From Ruminococcus flavefaciens (GTDB lineage: Bacteria; Bacillota; Clostridia; Oscillospirales; Ruminococcaceae), in NCBI GenBank assembly GCA_023663905.1, contig JAMPGO010000002.1, positions 94,737 to 158,736 of the forward strand: DNA of 64,000 nt. Direction: 5' to 3'. Positions 7,904 to 16,919 of the stretch are shown in pieces. The notes under the pieces were generated by a model. That model ran no database searches. It saw only the letters and a program-made list of their open reading frames with translations, and had not been told where the DNA came from. Position 1 is the stretch's first letter. Each line of letters opens with the position of its first letter. A program made the translations under genes and the position numbers.

Positions 7904-10237
7904 TTATTTTTCAACAGGGAATTTGGTAATCAGACCTGCTCTCAACTGCATAATCGTCAGAGCGTCATTGCCTGTAACACCCTCAACTCCGTCGATGTCG
8001 GCATTGATTGCGCCCTGCTCGGAGAGAGCGTATTTGTCTCTGTTTCCGAGGTGCTGGATTATTGCGGCAGCGTCGGCAACGTCAACTTCTCCGTCCTCAT
8101 TCGCATCGCCCCAGAGAATATCTCCGCCTGTGGTTTCGGACGGCTTCGTCGGGTCTGTTGTGGGCTTTGTAGACGGCTGTGACAAATCGGGAGTTGTGCC
8201 GTCGGGTTCAGTACCCCACACAAGAACATCATCAACATACATAGTGATGTGGTCGTTGAGCGAATCAGGCTTCTTGAGGTCTGTTGCATCTTCAACACCT
8301 GCATATGACCAGTCGTTTGACGGGTCCCAAGCACCTGTTGTAGGCTTGCCGTCAACAGCGTCGGGAATTGAAACTCTGAACTGAACTTCGTCACGGTGTT
8401 CGCTCTGTCCTGTCGGCTGAATAGCTCTGCCGTCTGCGAATGCGATTTCAGCATAGTAGGTATTGCCTGTCGGGTCGCCTTCATAAAGGAAAGGTCCATC
8501 AACCGTTGCATAGCCCTGATTGCCTTCCTGATACTGCTGAGAACCGCACTTTATTGTAATATCATTAACGGAAAGACCTGCTGCAAGCACTTCTGAAACA
8601 TCGAAATAATATCTGTACTTGATATTTTCAGCAACTCTTGCAGGCCAGGCAGTATGGTTCATAGCCCAAGCCTTGATTTCCGTATAGCTGTTGCCCGAGC
8701 CATTGAGGACAGCCGCAACTTCCCATTCTGCCCACTTCGGAGTTTCAGCAGGCGGAAAATCAGCGAGAATAGTTCCGCCGTATTCGTCAACAAATGCACA
8801 GAGAGAAGCGGTAAATCCTGCATTGTAGTCGATTGCAACTTCTGAATACTCATACTGCGAAACGTTGTTTGTATATTCACCCGAGCTGTTCGGACCGCCT
8901 ACAAGTGCGCCGTAAAGCGTGTGTGCATATTCAGTCTGCCAGCCCTCGTTGCTTGCTTCCTGTCCGAGGTCGTTCCAGTGGTCGTCGTGAATACCGGAAG
9001 CCGTTCTGTGGTGGAATGCGGTAGGCTGTTTGTCGCCCATACCGAGAATATAGCTCATCTCAAGATTATTGTCGCCGAACGCATAGTTCATCTGACCCTT
9101 GCCCCACTCAGTATACTTCTTGATTTTTGCCTCATCGCCCTTGAAAATAGTATCGCAGGCAACTTCTGAAATCCACACGGTATTAGCCATATGACGGAGC
9201 GAACCCCAGTTCATAAGATAAGCAAGACCGTCGGGAGTGTACTGAACCTGTTTTCCGCCATAGCCGTCAATCCAGTAGTCAAGATGATGTGCAATGTGGT
9301 CTATCCATTCCTGCTTGCCTGTGTTGATAGCATAGAGAAGCGCAGCGCCCTGTGTTGTATCGTCCCAGCAGAATCCCCACGTATACTTCTTGTCCGTTGA
9401 CTGGCTTTCGGTCGGGAACTGCGGAATATAATCGCTTTCGCACAAATCAAGGTATTTCTGGTCGCCTGTAGCCATATACATCCAGTTTGCGGCATACATC
9501 AGGTCGTCAACCCAGGTAGTTGTGGGATAGAACTGCTTCTGCACACCCTGGTCGTCATTGCTTCTTGTCTTATCGGCAAGCTCAAAGAGACTTTTAGCGT
9601 GTTCAAGGTACTCCTCAGCCTTTGCAGGGTCGGAATCCTTGAACATAATATAGCCCTCTGCAAGTGCGGCTGCGGAGAGTGCAACAGTTGTCGAGTCTGT
9701 AATCATATCATACGGACGTTCTTCGTCGTCGAACTTGAGCTTGTGCTTTCTCATATAGACTTCGGCACTGCACCACACAACGTGGTCATCGGAATCGCCG
9801 ATAGTGCCAACAACGCTGTCGCCCTTATCACAGGCAAGAACGTAGTCAATTCCCCACTGCACATTGTTTCTGTAGACATCGCCGAGACCTGCTTTTTCAA
9901 TTGCGTCTTTATACTGGATATATCCCCACGCAAGAACAGAAGCAGTATAGGCATTTGTCAGTGTGAACTTGTAATGGTCGCCTGCATCGAACCAACCGCC
10001 GTCAACAACATCGGCAGGAGTGCCGTCCTCTTTCACCATTGAATCAGCTCGCCACGAAACAGAGTTCCATTCGGGCAGAATACCTGCCTGCTGAACCTCA
10101 TAGAAGAACATAGACTTCTGGAGTGCCTCAGCATAATTATAGTCGCTGTCGGCTGCGTTTACGGCAGGAACTGCACTCAGCATAGTAGCTGACATTGCGA
10201 TTGCAGACAAGCCTGCCATAATTTTTTTGAATTTCAT
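7904..10237 (-). CDS. Secreted cellulosomal GH9 endoglucanase, GH9-CBM3c-dockerin
   Basis: This 777-residue secreted protein has a signal peptide (1-28), a GH9 catalytic domain (about 32-490), a CBM3-like module (about 516-676), a Thr/Pro linker (about 680-705) and a C-terminal dockerin (708-770). Catalytic landmarks are DAGDHYKF (84-91), HHRTASG with His409-410, and Glu466 in the SEVAIDYNA motif. GH9 followed directly by CBM3c is the classic layout in which the module feeds a cellulose chain into the active site. The dockerin resembles that of the downstream CBM4-GH9 protein and should bind the same cohesin type. It has its own promoter and terminator, so the two cellulase genes appear to be separate transcripts despite being neighbours. 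Confidence 0.95.
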   Translation of the reverse strand: MKFKKIMAGLSAIAMSATMLSAVPAVNAADSDYNYAEALQKSMFFYEVQQAGILPEWNSVSWRADSMVKEDGTPADVVDGGWFDAGDHYKFTLTNAYTASVLAWGYIQYKDAIEKAGLGDVYRNNVQWGIDYVLACDKGDSVVGTIGDSDDHVVWCSAEVYMRKHKLKFDDEERPYDMITDSTTVALSAAALAEGYIMFKDSDPAKAEEYLEHAKSLFELADKTRSNDDQGVQKQFYPTTTWVDDLMYAANWMYMATGDQKYLDLCESDYIPQFPTESQSTDKKYTWGFCWDDTTQGAALLYAINTGKQEWIDHIAHHLDYWIDGYGGKQVQYTPDGLAYLMNWGSLRHMANTVWISEVACDTIFKGDEAKIKKYTEWGKGQMNYAFGDNNLEMSYILGMGDKQPTAFHHRTASGIHDDHWNDLGQEASNEGWQTEYAHTLYGALVGGPNSSGEYTNNVSQYEYSEVAIDYNAGFTASLCAFVDEYGGTILADFPPAETPKWAEWEVAAVLNGSGNSYTEIKAWAMNHTAWPARVAENIKYRYYFDVSEVLAAGLSVNDITIKCGSQQYQEGNQGYATVDGPFLYEGDPTGNTYYAEIAFADGRAIQPTGQSEHRDEVQFRVSIPDAVDGKPTTGAWDPSNDWSYAGVEDATDLKKPDSLNDHITMYVDDVLVWGTEPDGTTPDLSQPSTKPTTDPTKPSETTGGDILWGDANEDGEVDVADAAAIIQHLGNRDKYALSEQGAINADIDGVEGVTGNDALTIMQLRAGLITKFPVEK

Positions 10238-10285
10238 TGATATTACCCCTCTCGTTTACGGTATTATACACCTTATTATAATCTA

Positions 10286-10314
10286 ACTATACACCATTTC
10301 CGCTGATTTGTCAA
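10286..10314 (-). promoter_or_regulatory. Promoter of the GH9-CBM3 endoglucanase gene
   Basis: Minus-strand TTGACA, a 17-base spacer and TATAGT lie about 50 bases upstream of the start codon. Confidence 0.75.
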
Positions 10315-10331
10315 GCAGAATTTTTTATTAT

Positions 10332-10955
10332 TCAGTTATAAAGCATTGCAATGCCGATACCTGCTATAATACAGATTATGCCGAACATCACTGCGGGACT
10401 GACTGCTGTGAGATAATAGAATCCCCGACGTGGCTTTTTACCGCTTCGGGCATACTCCTCCGTAAGAAGATTCACCCTGTCCCATACTTCCTCGCCGAAA
10501 AGCATTGTACGTCTCCGTGCGTAATTCTCGCTGTCCGTTAAAAACAACTGCACAATCGGCGTAAAATCGGAATATCTTTTCAGATAGCCTGCTCCTGCAT
10601 TAATATCCTTTACAGGTCTTTTGCCGTACTGATACACGTTCGAGGTGACAAGGCGCATACCCTCATACAGATTATATTTCTCCGCAAACTGTTCAGGAAA
10701 TTCCAGAAAAACAACCCCGTCCATTTCGTCTGAATATGCCGAAATAATCAGCGGTTTTACGGAATACACAACCGCAGGCTGGGTATCGCCGTTCATCATA
10801 TAGTCGTTTATGCGCTCGAAATTGCTGTTGTACGTCGCTTTTACCAGAAACGGTACTTTAATTATACCATAAAGTACCTGTATGAATTTTTCCGCTGAAA
10901 GTCCCACATTTCCTGCATTTTCGGCAAAAGTTCCCGGGTCAACATAATTGCCCAT
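10332..10955 (-). CDS. Unknown protein with a C-terminal membrane anchor
   Basis: I do not recognise this 207-residue protein. The first 175 residues are soluble-looking with no signal peptide, and a single hydrophobic helix sits at the very C terminus (about 183-204), preceded by a basic KKPRRG stretch, so it may be tail-anchored facing the cytoplasm. The ATG at 10955 is chosen because an AGAGGTG ribosome-binding site lies six bases before it. It starts 11 bases after the stop of the gene at 10967-11662, and the two probably form a transcription unit. Confidence 0.75.
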   Translation of the reverse strand: MGNYVDPGTFAENAGNVGLSAEKFIQVLYGIIKVPFLVKATYNSNFERINDYMMNGDTQPAVVYSVKPLIISAYSDEMDGVVFLEFPEQFAEKYNLYEGMRLVTSNVYQYGKRPVKDINAGAGYLKRYSDFTPIVQLFLTDSENYARRRTMLFGEEVWDRVNLLTEEYARSGKKPRRGFYYLTAVSPAVMFGIICIIAGIGIAMLYN

Positions 10956-10966
10956 AAGTATCACCT

Positions 10967-11662
10967 CTAATCAGCAGTTTCTTCAAGATAGCAATACTGC
11001 ATTTCAAGTATCTCGCCGTCTTTAAGCGTGACTTCGTTGTCATCTTCGTAATAGTGGTATGAGAAATCAATCTCGTCGTAGTCAATGCTGTCAATATCCT
11101 CGTGAACCGTCCACAAGGGCGGAAGATTTCTTTCATCAATCGGTATAACCTTGTAAGTACCCGCAGGAACATCCGTTCCGACCCTGAACATTCCCGAACG
11201 CTCAAAGGGATTGTTTTCGCCGTCAAACGTATCAAGCGAATATGCGTCGCACCAAGCCATATCAATATAGCTGTATTTCTCAAGTTTTACAAATGACGAA
11301 TACAGAAAATGCTTGCTTATTTCATTGGAATAGCCGTATACATCAAACCCTGCGTCGCCGTATGTATCATATATGCCGTTGTATACGAGAATATAGTAGC
11401 CCTCGGGAATTTCATAACCAACCTTGTAAGTTCCGTTCGGATAAAATCCCTCCGCAGTTTCTTCCGTCGTCGGCTCGGTCTGATAATAAGGCTCGGTAAC
11501 AGGACGGGAAATCTCCGCACGTTCAGGTTCGGCAGTCCTGTTATGGGATTTAATAGTATCTATTGAAATAACAGGCATCATCATAAGCGCAAGAAAAGCG
11601 GTTGAGAGCGCCACAAATATTATTCCACCTGCTGACGGCGGTCTGTTCGTATTTCTGTCCAT
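10967..11662 (-). CDS. Unknown membrane-anchored extracellular protein with two GTYKV-type repeats
   Basis: This 231-residue protein has one N-terminal membrane helix (about 13-33), a Glu/Thr-rich spacer, then a domain outside the cell. Two related segments are visible: NGTYKVGYEIPEGYYILV at about residues 75-92 and a diverged copy, SGMFRVGTDVPAGTYKVI, near 156-173. Both look like short beta-sheet units of the G-x-Y/F-x-VG-x-D/E-I/V-P-x-G-x-Y type. No catalytic motif is visible. An AAAGGA ribosome-binding site supports the start. Function unknown. Confidence 0.75.
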   Translation of the reverse strand: MDRNTNRPPSAGGIIFVALSTAFLALMMMPVISIDTIKSHNRTAEPERAEISRPVTEPYYQTEPTTEETAEGFYPNGTYKVGYEIPEGYYILVYNGIYDTYGDAGFDVYGYSNEISKHFLYSSFVKLEKYSYIDMAWCDAYSLDTFDGENNPFERSGMFRVGTDVPAGTYKVIPIDERNLPPLWTVHEDIDSIDYDEIDFSYHYYEDDNEVTLKDGEILEMQYCYLEETAD

Positions 11663-11685
11663 AGTATCTGTCCTTTCTTTAAAGA

Positions 11686-11716
11686 AAAAGGCTATACCTG
11701 AGAGGTACAGCCTTTT
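11686..11716 (-). terminator. Terminator of the tepA-to-ispH-rpsA operon
   Basis: A 13-bp near-perfect stem (AAAAGGCTGTACC against GGTATAGCCTTTT, minus strand) with a five-base loop and trailing T residues lies just after the ispH-rpsA stop. Confidence 0.85.
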
Positions 11717-11733
11717 ATAAGCATAATCAGAAA

Positions 11734-13680
11734 TTATTCAGCGTCACTGCCTTCGATTAAAGCACGCATTGAAATGCTGATTCTCTTCTTAGCGGAATCA
11801 ATGTCAATAATCTTTACATTAACAACATCGCCTACAGAAAGAATGTCGTTTACGTCATCAACCTTCTTGTCAGCAATCTGTGAAATGTGGATAAGACCGT
11901 CAATTCCGTCGATAATCTGAGCGAATGCACCGAACTTTGTGATAGATACGATAGTAGCCTCAGCAACATCTCCTACACTGTACTGTGAAGTGAAAACTTC
12001 CCACGGATTGTCCTCAGCCTTCTTGTAACCGAGAGAAATTCTGTTCTCGTCCTTGTTGAGGTCCTTGATGTAAACTTCGAGAGTATCGCCAACGCTTACA
12101 ACCTCGCTCGGGTGCTTGATACGCTTCCAGGAAAGCTCAGAAATGTGAACCATTCCGTCAATACCGCCGAGGTCAACGAATGCGCCGAAGCTTGTGATGG
12201 ACTTAACCTTGCCCGAGTATGTCTTGCCTACTTCAGCGTCAGCCCAGAATGCGTTCTTAGCCTCTTCTCTCTTAGCAGACTCAACGGCTCTGATTGAACC
12301 TACAGCTCTCTTCTTACCGCCCTCGTCAACTTCGATAACCTTGAACTCAACCTTCTTGCCGTTGAGCTGTTCGAGGTCAGCGTCTCTCTGGAGACCTGTC
12401 TGTGAAGCAGGGATAAATACTCTAACACCGAGATAGTTAACGATAACGCCTCTGTTTACAGCACGGCTTACCTTGCCCTCGAGAACAGTGCCGTCCTCTT
12501 TAGCCTTGACGATTGTATCATAGCCTGCAATTTCGTCAACTCTCTTCTTTGAGAGAGCAACAGTGCCGTCGCCGTCGTTTACCTTGATAACGATAAGCTC
12601 AATCTCATCGCCGACAGAAACGATGTCTGCGGGCTTCTTGGATGTATCGTCTGTAAGGTCTTCAAGCTTAACGTAGCCTGTCTGCTTGATTCCAAGGTCA
12701 ACAGTAATCTCAGCGTTGTCAACGCTCATTACAATACCCTTGACTTTCTCTCCGTTATGTATTTTTTTGAACGACTGGTCGATAGCCTCGGCAAAATCGA
12801 TATCCTCGTCCTGATTTGCAGTAAGATTAACATTTTCTGTCATAGTGGTTTGTACCTCCTTGATTATATATGCCGGCGTTGAAGCCCCGGCAGTTATGCC
12901 GATTCTTCCGGCACAGGGCAGTTTCAAAGATGACAGCTCGTCCGAATTTTCTATGTGATACGTTTTGCAGTAACGACTGCACACCTCATAAAGCTTCACG
13001 GTGTTGGAGCTGTGCTTTCCGCCGACAACAAGCATAATATCAGAACTTTTAGCAAGTTCAGCCGCATCTGACTGTCTTGTGTCGGTTGCGTTGCATATTG
13101 TATCAAATATGACAATATCAGGGGCATTATCAGGAATCACCTTTAAACATTCTTCCCATTCTATTATATTATACGTTGTTTGCGCAACAAATGCAAGCTT
13201 TTTTTGAAAAAAATCAGGATTTTTTTCAAAAACGTCCTTTAGCTCAAAACTGTCCTTAAAAACAACGTAATTTTGTTCACAATGTCCAATAATACCCTGC
13301 ACCTCGGGGTGATTGACATCGCCCGCAATAAAAATCATATAGCCGTCACGGGTTTTTCCGGCAACGATTTTATGAATCTTTGAAACAAAAGGACAGGTTG
13401 CGTCAAGCATACGGTTTCCCTTTCCTGCAATCTGCGTGTATATATCCCTGCTCACACCGTGCGAACGGATTACAACAGTCTCGTCGGGAAAAAGCTCGTC
13501 AACGGACTCGACAACCCTTGCACCTCTCGCCTTCATATCGTTCACAACGTCCTGATTATGAATTATAGGACCGAGAGTTGCCACCCTTGTATTCTTCTCT
13601 AATTCATTATACACCATTTTTACGGCTCTGTCAACCCCAAAACAGAAACCTGCCGACTTTGCAACAGTAACTTTATTCAT
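11734..13680 (-). CDS. ispH-rpsA: IspH fused to ribosomal protein S1 (bifunctional)
   Basis: The 648-residue protein joins 4-hydroxy-3-methylbut-2-enyl diphosphate reductase (about 1-275), the last step of the MEP isoprenoid pathway, to a four-domain S1 RNA-binding protein (about 305-635). IspH landmarks are the three iron-sulfur cysteines (Cys13 in GFCFGVDRA, Cys96 in DATCPFV, Cys196 in ICNATDTRQ), His41, His74 and His124, and the TAGASTP motif. S1 domains three and four have clear F-GAF and DGLIHISQ-type motifs. This fusion is known from Clostridia. A strong ribosome-binding site sits inside the gene just before Met280. I chose the second ATG (13680), which has GGAG seven bases upstream; an ATG at 13686 overlaps the plsC stop but is too close to that site. 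Confidence 0.95.
   Translation of the reverse strand: MNKVTVAKSAGFCFGVDRAVKMVYNELEKNTRVATLGPIIHNQDVVNDMKARGARVVESVDELFPDETVVIRSHGVSRDIYTQIAGKGNRMLDATCPFVSKIHKIVAGKTRDGYMIFIAGDVNHPEVQGIIGHCEQNYVVFKDSFELKDVFEKNPDFFQKKLAFVAQTTYNIIEWEECLKVIPDNAPDIVIFDTICNATDTRQSDAAELAKSSDIMLVVGGKHSSNTVKLYEVCSRYCKTYHIENSDELSSLKLPCAGRIGITAGASTPAYIIKEVQTTMTENVNLTANQDEDIDFAEAIDQSFKKIHNGEKVKGIVMSVDNAEITVDLGIKQTGYVKLEDLTDDTSKKPADIVSVGDEIELIVIKVNDGDGTVALSKKRVDEIAGYDTIVKAKEDGTVLEGKVSRAVNRGVIVNYLGVRVFIPASQTGLQRDADLEQLNGKKVEFKVIEVDEGGKKRAVGSIRAVESAKREEAKNAFWADAEVGKTYSGKVKSITSFGAFVDLGGIDGMVHISELSWKRIKHPSEVVSVGDTLEVYIKDLNKDENRISLGYKKAEDNPWEVFTSQYSVGDVAEATIVSITKFGAFAQIIDGIDGLIHISQIADKKVDDVNDILSVGDVVNVKIIDIDSAKKRISISMRALIEGSDAE
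12841..12860 (-). promoter_or_regulatory. Internal ribosome-binding site and ATG at the IspH/S1 junction
   Basis: On the minus strand AGGAGGT is followed by ten bases and ATG (codon Met280), exactly between the IspH and S1 parts. It is a near-perfect Shine-Dalgarno sequence lying within the codons for EVQTT. It could start a free S1 protein of about 369 residues from the same mRNA. Confidence 0.65.
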
Positions 13681-13682
13681 AT

Positions 13683-14306
13683 TCATTCTCCATTCTTGTT
13701 TGCCGTGCTGTCAGGCTCGCCCTCGACAAGCTGTTTTATATCAGCCATATAGCGGTTTTTGAGCTTGACAAGCTGTCTCGGATTCGGGTCGGACGGCTGG
13801 TCAATGTACTCGCTCGGGTCTATCGGCTCGCCGTATTTAACCGTAATTTTTGTGCGGAATTTCAGCTTTTCGCCGAAAACAATTCCGACAGGAATAATTT
13901 TTTTCTGCGATTTTGCCGATATTACAGCCGCTCCTGAATGCCCTCTGTGGACTTTGCCGTCCTTTGAGCGTGTACCTTCGGGGAAAATTATAAGGCTTCT
14001 GCCGTTCCTGAGCGCTTCTATGGCAGTATCAAGCACACCTGTATCGCCCTTGCCTCTTGCAACGGGAAACGCTCCGAGACTTCTTATCAGCCACGCAAAG
14101 AACTTGTTTTTAAACAGCTCCTCCTTAGCCATAAACGCAAACTTACCCTTTGCCCTGCAAGCTATAAGCGGAGGGTCTGCGTTTGTCCTGTGGCTGGAAG
14201 CGTAAATAACAGGCTCGCCGTTCGGGATATTCTTTCTGCCCTCATAACGCACGCTGAATGCGATTTTGAATGCGATAAAAACAATAACTTTTATAAGATA
14301 ATACAT
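13683..14306 (-). CDS. plsC: 1-acyl-sn-glycerol-3-phosphate acyltransferase
   Basis: This 207-residue membrane-associated enzyme adds the second acyl chain to lysophosphatidic acid in phospholipid synthesis. It has an N-terminal hydrophobic segment, the acyltransferase motif H-x4-D (SHRTNADPP), and the glycerol-phosphate-binding motif FPEGTRS. The ATG at 14306 is favoured over a GTG one codon upstream because GGGAG lies eight bases before it. It overlaps the cmk stop by one base (TGATG). The order cmk-plsC-ispH is common in clostridia. Confidence 0.93.
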   Translation of the reverse strand: MYYLIKVIVFIAFKIAFSVRYEGRKNIPNGEPVIYASSHRTNADPPLIACRAKGKFAFMAKEELFKNKFFAWLIRSLGAFPVARGKGDTGVLDTAIEALRNGRSLIIFPEGTRSKDGKVHRGHSGAAVISAKSQKKIIPVGIVFGEKLKFRTKITVKYGEPIDPSEYIDQPSDPNPRQLVKLKNRYMADIKQLVEGEPDSTANKNGE

Positions 14307-14965
14307 CACGTTCTCTCCCTGATTATTTCTGTAATTCTCTCAACAGCCTGTTCAAGCGTGAGATTTGTGGAATTAACAAGAACTGCGTCGTCCGCCTGTT
14401 TAAGCGGAGCTGTCTCCCTGTGCATATCCTGATAATCACGCTGGATTATATCCTTCAGTATCTCGTCATAAGTCGGGCAATCGGGCTTCTCCGCAAGCTC
14501 CTTGAAACGGCGGTTGGCACGCTCCTCAGCCGTAGCCGTGAGGTAAATTTTAACGTCGGCATTGGGCAGAACCACAGTGCCGATGTCTCTGCCGTCCATT
14601 ATCACGTTATTTTCACGTGCAATCTTCTGCTGTAAGCCGAAAAGGTGCTTTCTTACCGCAGGGATTGCAGAAGTCCTTGAAGCCGACATTGAAATCTCGG
14701 GAGTCCTGATAAGCCCTGAAACATCCCTGTCGCCAAGATACACACGCTGTGCGCCGTCCACGAATTTAAGCGAAACATCGGCATTTTCAAGCGACTTTTC
14801 TATGTCCTCGTCTGCTATGCCGTTCTCCGTGAGATAAAGCGCAATCGTCCTGTATAATGCGCCTGTATCAACGTAAATATAGCCCATTTCAGCCGATACC
14901 ATTTTCGCTATTGTACTCTTTCCTGCTCCGGCAGGACCGTCTATTGCAATATTTATTGTACTCAT
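14306..14965 (-). CDS. cmk: Cytidylate kinase
   Basis: This 219-residue kinase converts CMP and dCMP to the diphosphates. The P-loop reads DGPAGAGKST near the N terminus; IYVDTGALYR and DGRDIGTVVLP motifs are present, as is the RD-x2-D region of the lid. Its AGGAGAG ribosome-binding site lies in the last codons of the preceding gene, so translation is probably coupled. Confidence 0.96.
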   Translation of the reverse strand: MSTINIAIDGPAGAGKSTIAKMVSAEMGYIYVDTGALYRTIALYLTENGIADEDIEKSLENADVSLKFVDGAQRVYLGDRDVSGLIRTPEISMSASRTSAIPAVRKHLFGLQQKIARENNVIMDGRDIGTVVLPNADVKIYLTATAEERANRRFKELAEKPDCPTYDEILKDIIQRDYQDMHRETAPLKQADDAVLVNSTNLTLEQAVERITEIIRERT

Positions 14966-14968
14966 TTT

Positions 14969-15493
14969 TTACTCTCCTAACAATTTATTAACAGATATAA
15001 CCAAATCAATCAGAACCGCTGTAACGGCAACGGCACTGAACCCGATACACACAGGCTTCGGCAGTTTTTCGCTCAGTTTTCCCGATATTCTGTGAAGCCC
15101 GAAAAAATATATCAGCGCAAACAAGCCGAATATCGCACTTGACAGCACGCTTGAACGGTCAAGTATCGAACCCCACCACGTTCTGTATGTCCAGAACCGC
15201 TTGTGGAATATAAATTCCAGCAGATATGAAGCTCCAAGCTCGAATATTGTGGTTATTACCGCCGAAAACAGGAATATGTATAGCGGACTGCGCTTTTTTT
15301 CGCCCATTACCGCAAGCAACAGAAATGCTCCTACCGCATAAATCGGCACTATCGGCATATGTAACATTCCTCTGTTATCGAAATAGCCCCACATAATCCA
15401 TACGGTTATTACTTCATAAAGCCAGCCTATGAATCCTGCAACGATAAATTCAAAGACATAGCGGAATGCTGTTCCTGAAAAATCCTGCTTCAT
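14969..15493 (-). CDS. CmpB-like multi-pass membrane protein (putative ABC-transporter type IV family)
   Basis: This 174-residue protein has about five hydrophobic segments and the family pattern of putative ABC-transporter type IV membrane proteins (PF06541): GFIGWLYEV near the start, a FDNRGMLHMPIVPIYAVGA loop, FELGASYLLE and RFWTYR with paired tryptophans. Its function is not established in the literature. A second, shorter relative lies at 36269-36646. I chose the ATG at 15493, whose ATGA overlaps the stop of the preceding gene; a GTG at 15508 is an alternative. Confidence 0.8.
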   Translation of the reverse strand: MKQDFSGTAFRYVFEFIVAGFIGWLYEVITVWIMWGYFDNRGMLHMPIVPIYAVGAFLLLAVMGEKKRSPLYIFLFSAVITTIFELGASYLLEFIFHKRFWTYRTWWGSILDRSSVLSSAIFGLFALIYFFGLHRISGKLSEKLPKPVCIGFSAVAVTAVLIDLVISVNKLLGE

Positions 15494-16707
15494 AGGTACA
15501 TTGCGCACGAATATGCCGTAGAAAAGGCGATTTGCAGATTGAATCCGCCTGTGTATGCGTCAACGTCTATGACTTCGCCCGCAAAGAAAAGTCCGTTCAC
15601 AAGCTTCGATTCCATAGTTTTGGGATTGATTTCCCTGACCGAAACGCCTCCGCTTGTTATGATTGCCTGTTCTATCGGACAGAATTTCGAGATTCTTACG
15701 GGAAAAGCCTTGATAAGCTCACCGAATTTACGGCGCTCCTCTCTGGTGATACTGTTTACCTTGCGCTCGGGCGAAATACCCGAAAGGCGCACAATCACGG
15801 GTATAAGCTTCGCAGGAAGAAGATTTCTTATGCCGTTTATGAAATCCCTGTTGAGATTTTCCGCAAAATCACGCTGTATTCTTGAATCAAGCTGTTCGGG
15901 CGACAGCGCAGGTTTAAGGTCGATAACAAACTTATAGCGGTTCTTCTGCATTTCCCTTATATGACTGCTCGCACTAAGCACAAGCGGTCCGCTTACTCCG
16001 AAATGAGTGAACAGCATTTCGCCAAGCTCGCTGTAGATGACTTTTTCCCTGTCGTACAGCTTCAGGGTTACGTTGCGGAGCGATAATCCCATAAGTTCCG
16101 CACAGAATTTATCCTCCGAAACAATCGGCACAAGGCTTGGCTTAAGCTCAGTAACCGTATGCCCTGCGCTTTCCGCAAGCCTGTAGCCGTCGCCTGTTGA
16201 ACCTGTCGTCGGGTACGATTTTCCTCCGCACGCTATAAGTACACTTTCGCTCCTGTATTCCCTGCCCTGTGCGATAACTCCGCAGACTGCGCCGTCCTCG
16301 ATAATAAGCGATTCAACACGCTTGTGAATTATCCTGACATCAAGCCTTTTAAGTTCCATAGCAAGTGCGTCGGCAATATCATCCGCCCTGTCGCTCACAG
16401 GGAAAACTCTGTTGCCACGCTCCGTTTTCAGCGGTACTCCGAGTTCCTCAAAGAAATTCATAGTATCCTCCGCCGAAAACATCGAAAATGCGCTGTACAT
16501 AAAACGGCTGTTTACAGGGATATTCTTCATATGCTCCTCAACAGGCGAATTATTTGTGACGTTGCACCTTCCCTTGCCTGTGATACGCAGTTTTCTGCCG
16601 ATTTTCTCGTTAGGCTCGAATATAGTCACGCTCCTGCCGTATCTTGCGGAAAAAATCCCTGCCATACAACCTGACGCACCTGCTCCGATTATTATAACAT
16701 CCGTCAT
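15490..16707 (-). CDS. BaiN/HI0933-family FAD-dependent oxidoreductase
   Basis: The 405-residue flavoprotein starts with a dinucleotide-binding motif (GAGASGCMAG) and carries the family marks EPNEKIGRKLRITGKGRCNVTN, GGKSYPTTGSTGDGY, THFGVSGP and the C-terminal FAGEVIDVDAYTGGFNLQ. The HI0933 family includes BaiN, a bile-acid-acting enzyme, but most members have unknown substrates, so no specific reaction is claimed. GGAGGTG lies six bases before the ATG, which overlaps the DUF3006 stop as ATGA. Confidence 0.9.
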   Translation of the reverse strand: MTDVIIIGAGASGCMAGIFSARYGRSVTIFEPNEKIGRKLRITGKGRCNVTNNSPVEEHMKNIPVNSRFMYSAFSMFSAEDTMNFFEELGVPLKTERGNRVFPVSDRADDIADALAMELKRLDVRIIHKRVESLIIEDGAVCGVIAQGREYRSESVLIACGGKSYPTTGSTGDGYRLAESAGHTVTELKPSLVPIVSEDKFCAELMGLSLRNVTLKLYDREKVIYSELGEMLFTHFGVSGPLVLSASSHIREMQKNRYKFVIDLKPALSPEQLDSRIQRDFAENLNRDFINGIRNLLPAKLIPVIVRLSGISPERKVNSITREERRKFGELIKAFPVRISKFCPIEQAIITSGGVSVREINPKTMESKLVNGLFFAGEVIDVDAYTGGFNLQIAFSTAYSCAMYL

Positions 16708-16919
16708 TCCGCACCTCCTGTCAGTCTGCGGAAACGTTCCGCCATAGCCCTGCGCCGTTCCGCTGTCGCCTGTCCGTCAATGATATAGCCGTTGTCCGTC
16801 AGCATTATAACATCGCCCTCCGCTGTGTTTTCGGGAAGCAAATTCCTTGAAATATCAAGCATACCGCCGTCCGTTTCGGCAACAGCAATATCGCCCTCGA
16901 ATCTGTCTATTATAATCAT
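16704..16919 (-). CDS. DUF3006 domain protein
   Basis: This 71-residue protein opens with the DUF3006 pattern IIIDRFEGDIAVAE. It overlaps both neighbours by ATGA and follows a secreted MBL-fold protein, a pairing seen widely in Firmicutes. Function unknown; the pairing suggests a link with the MBL protein. Confidence 0.8.
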   Translation of the reverse strand: MIIIDRFEGDIAVAETDGGMLDISRNLLPENTAEGDVIMLTDNGYIIDGQATAERRRAMAERFRRLTGGAE

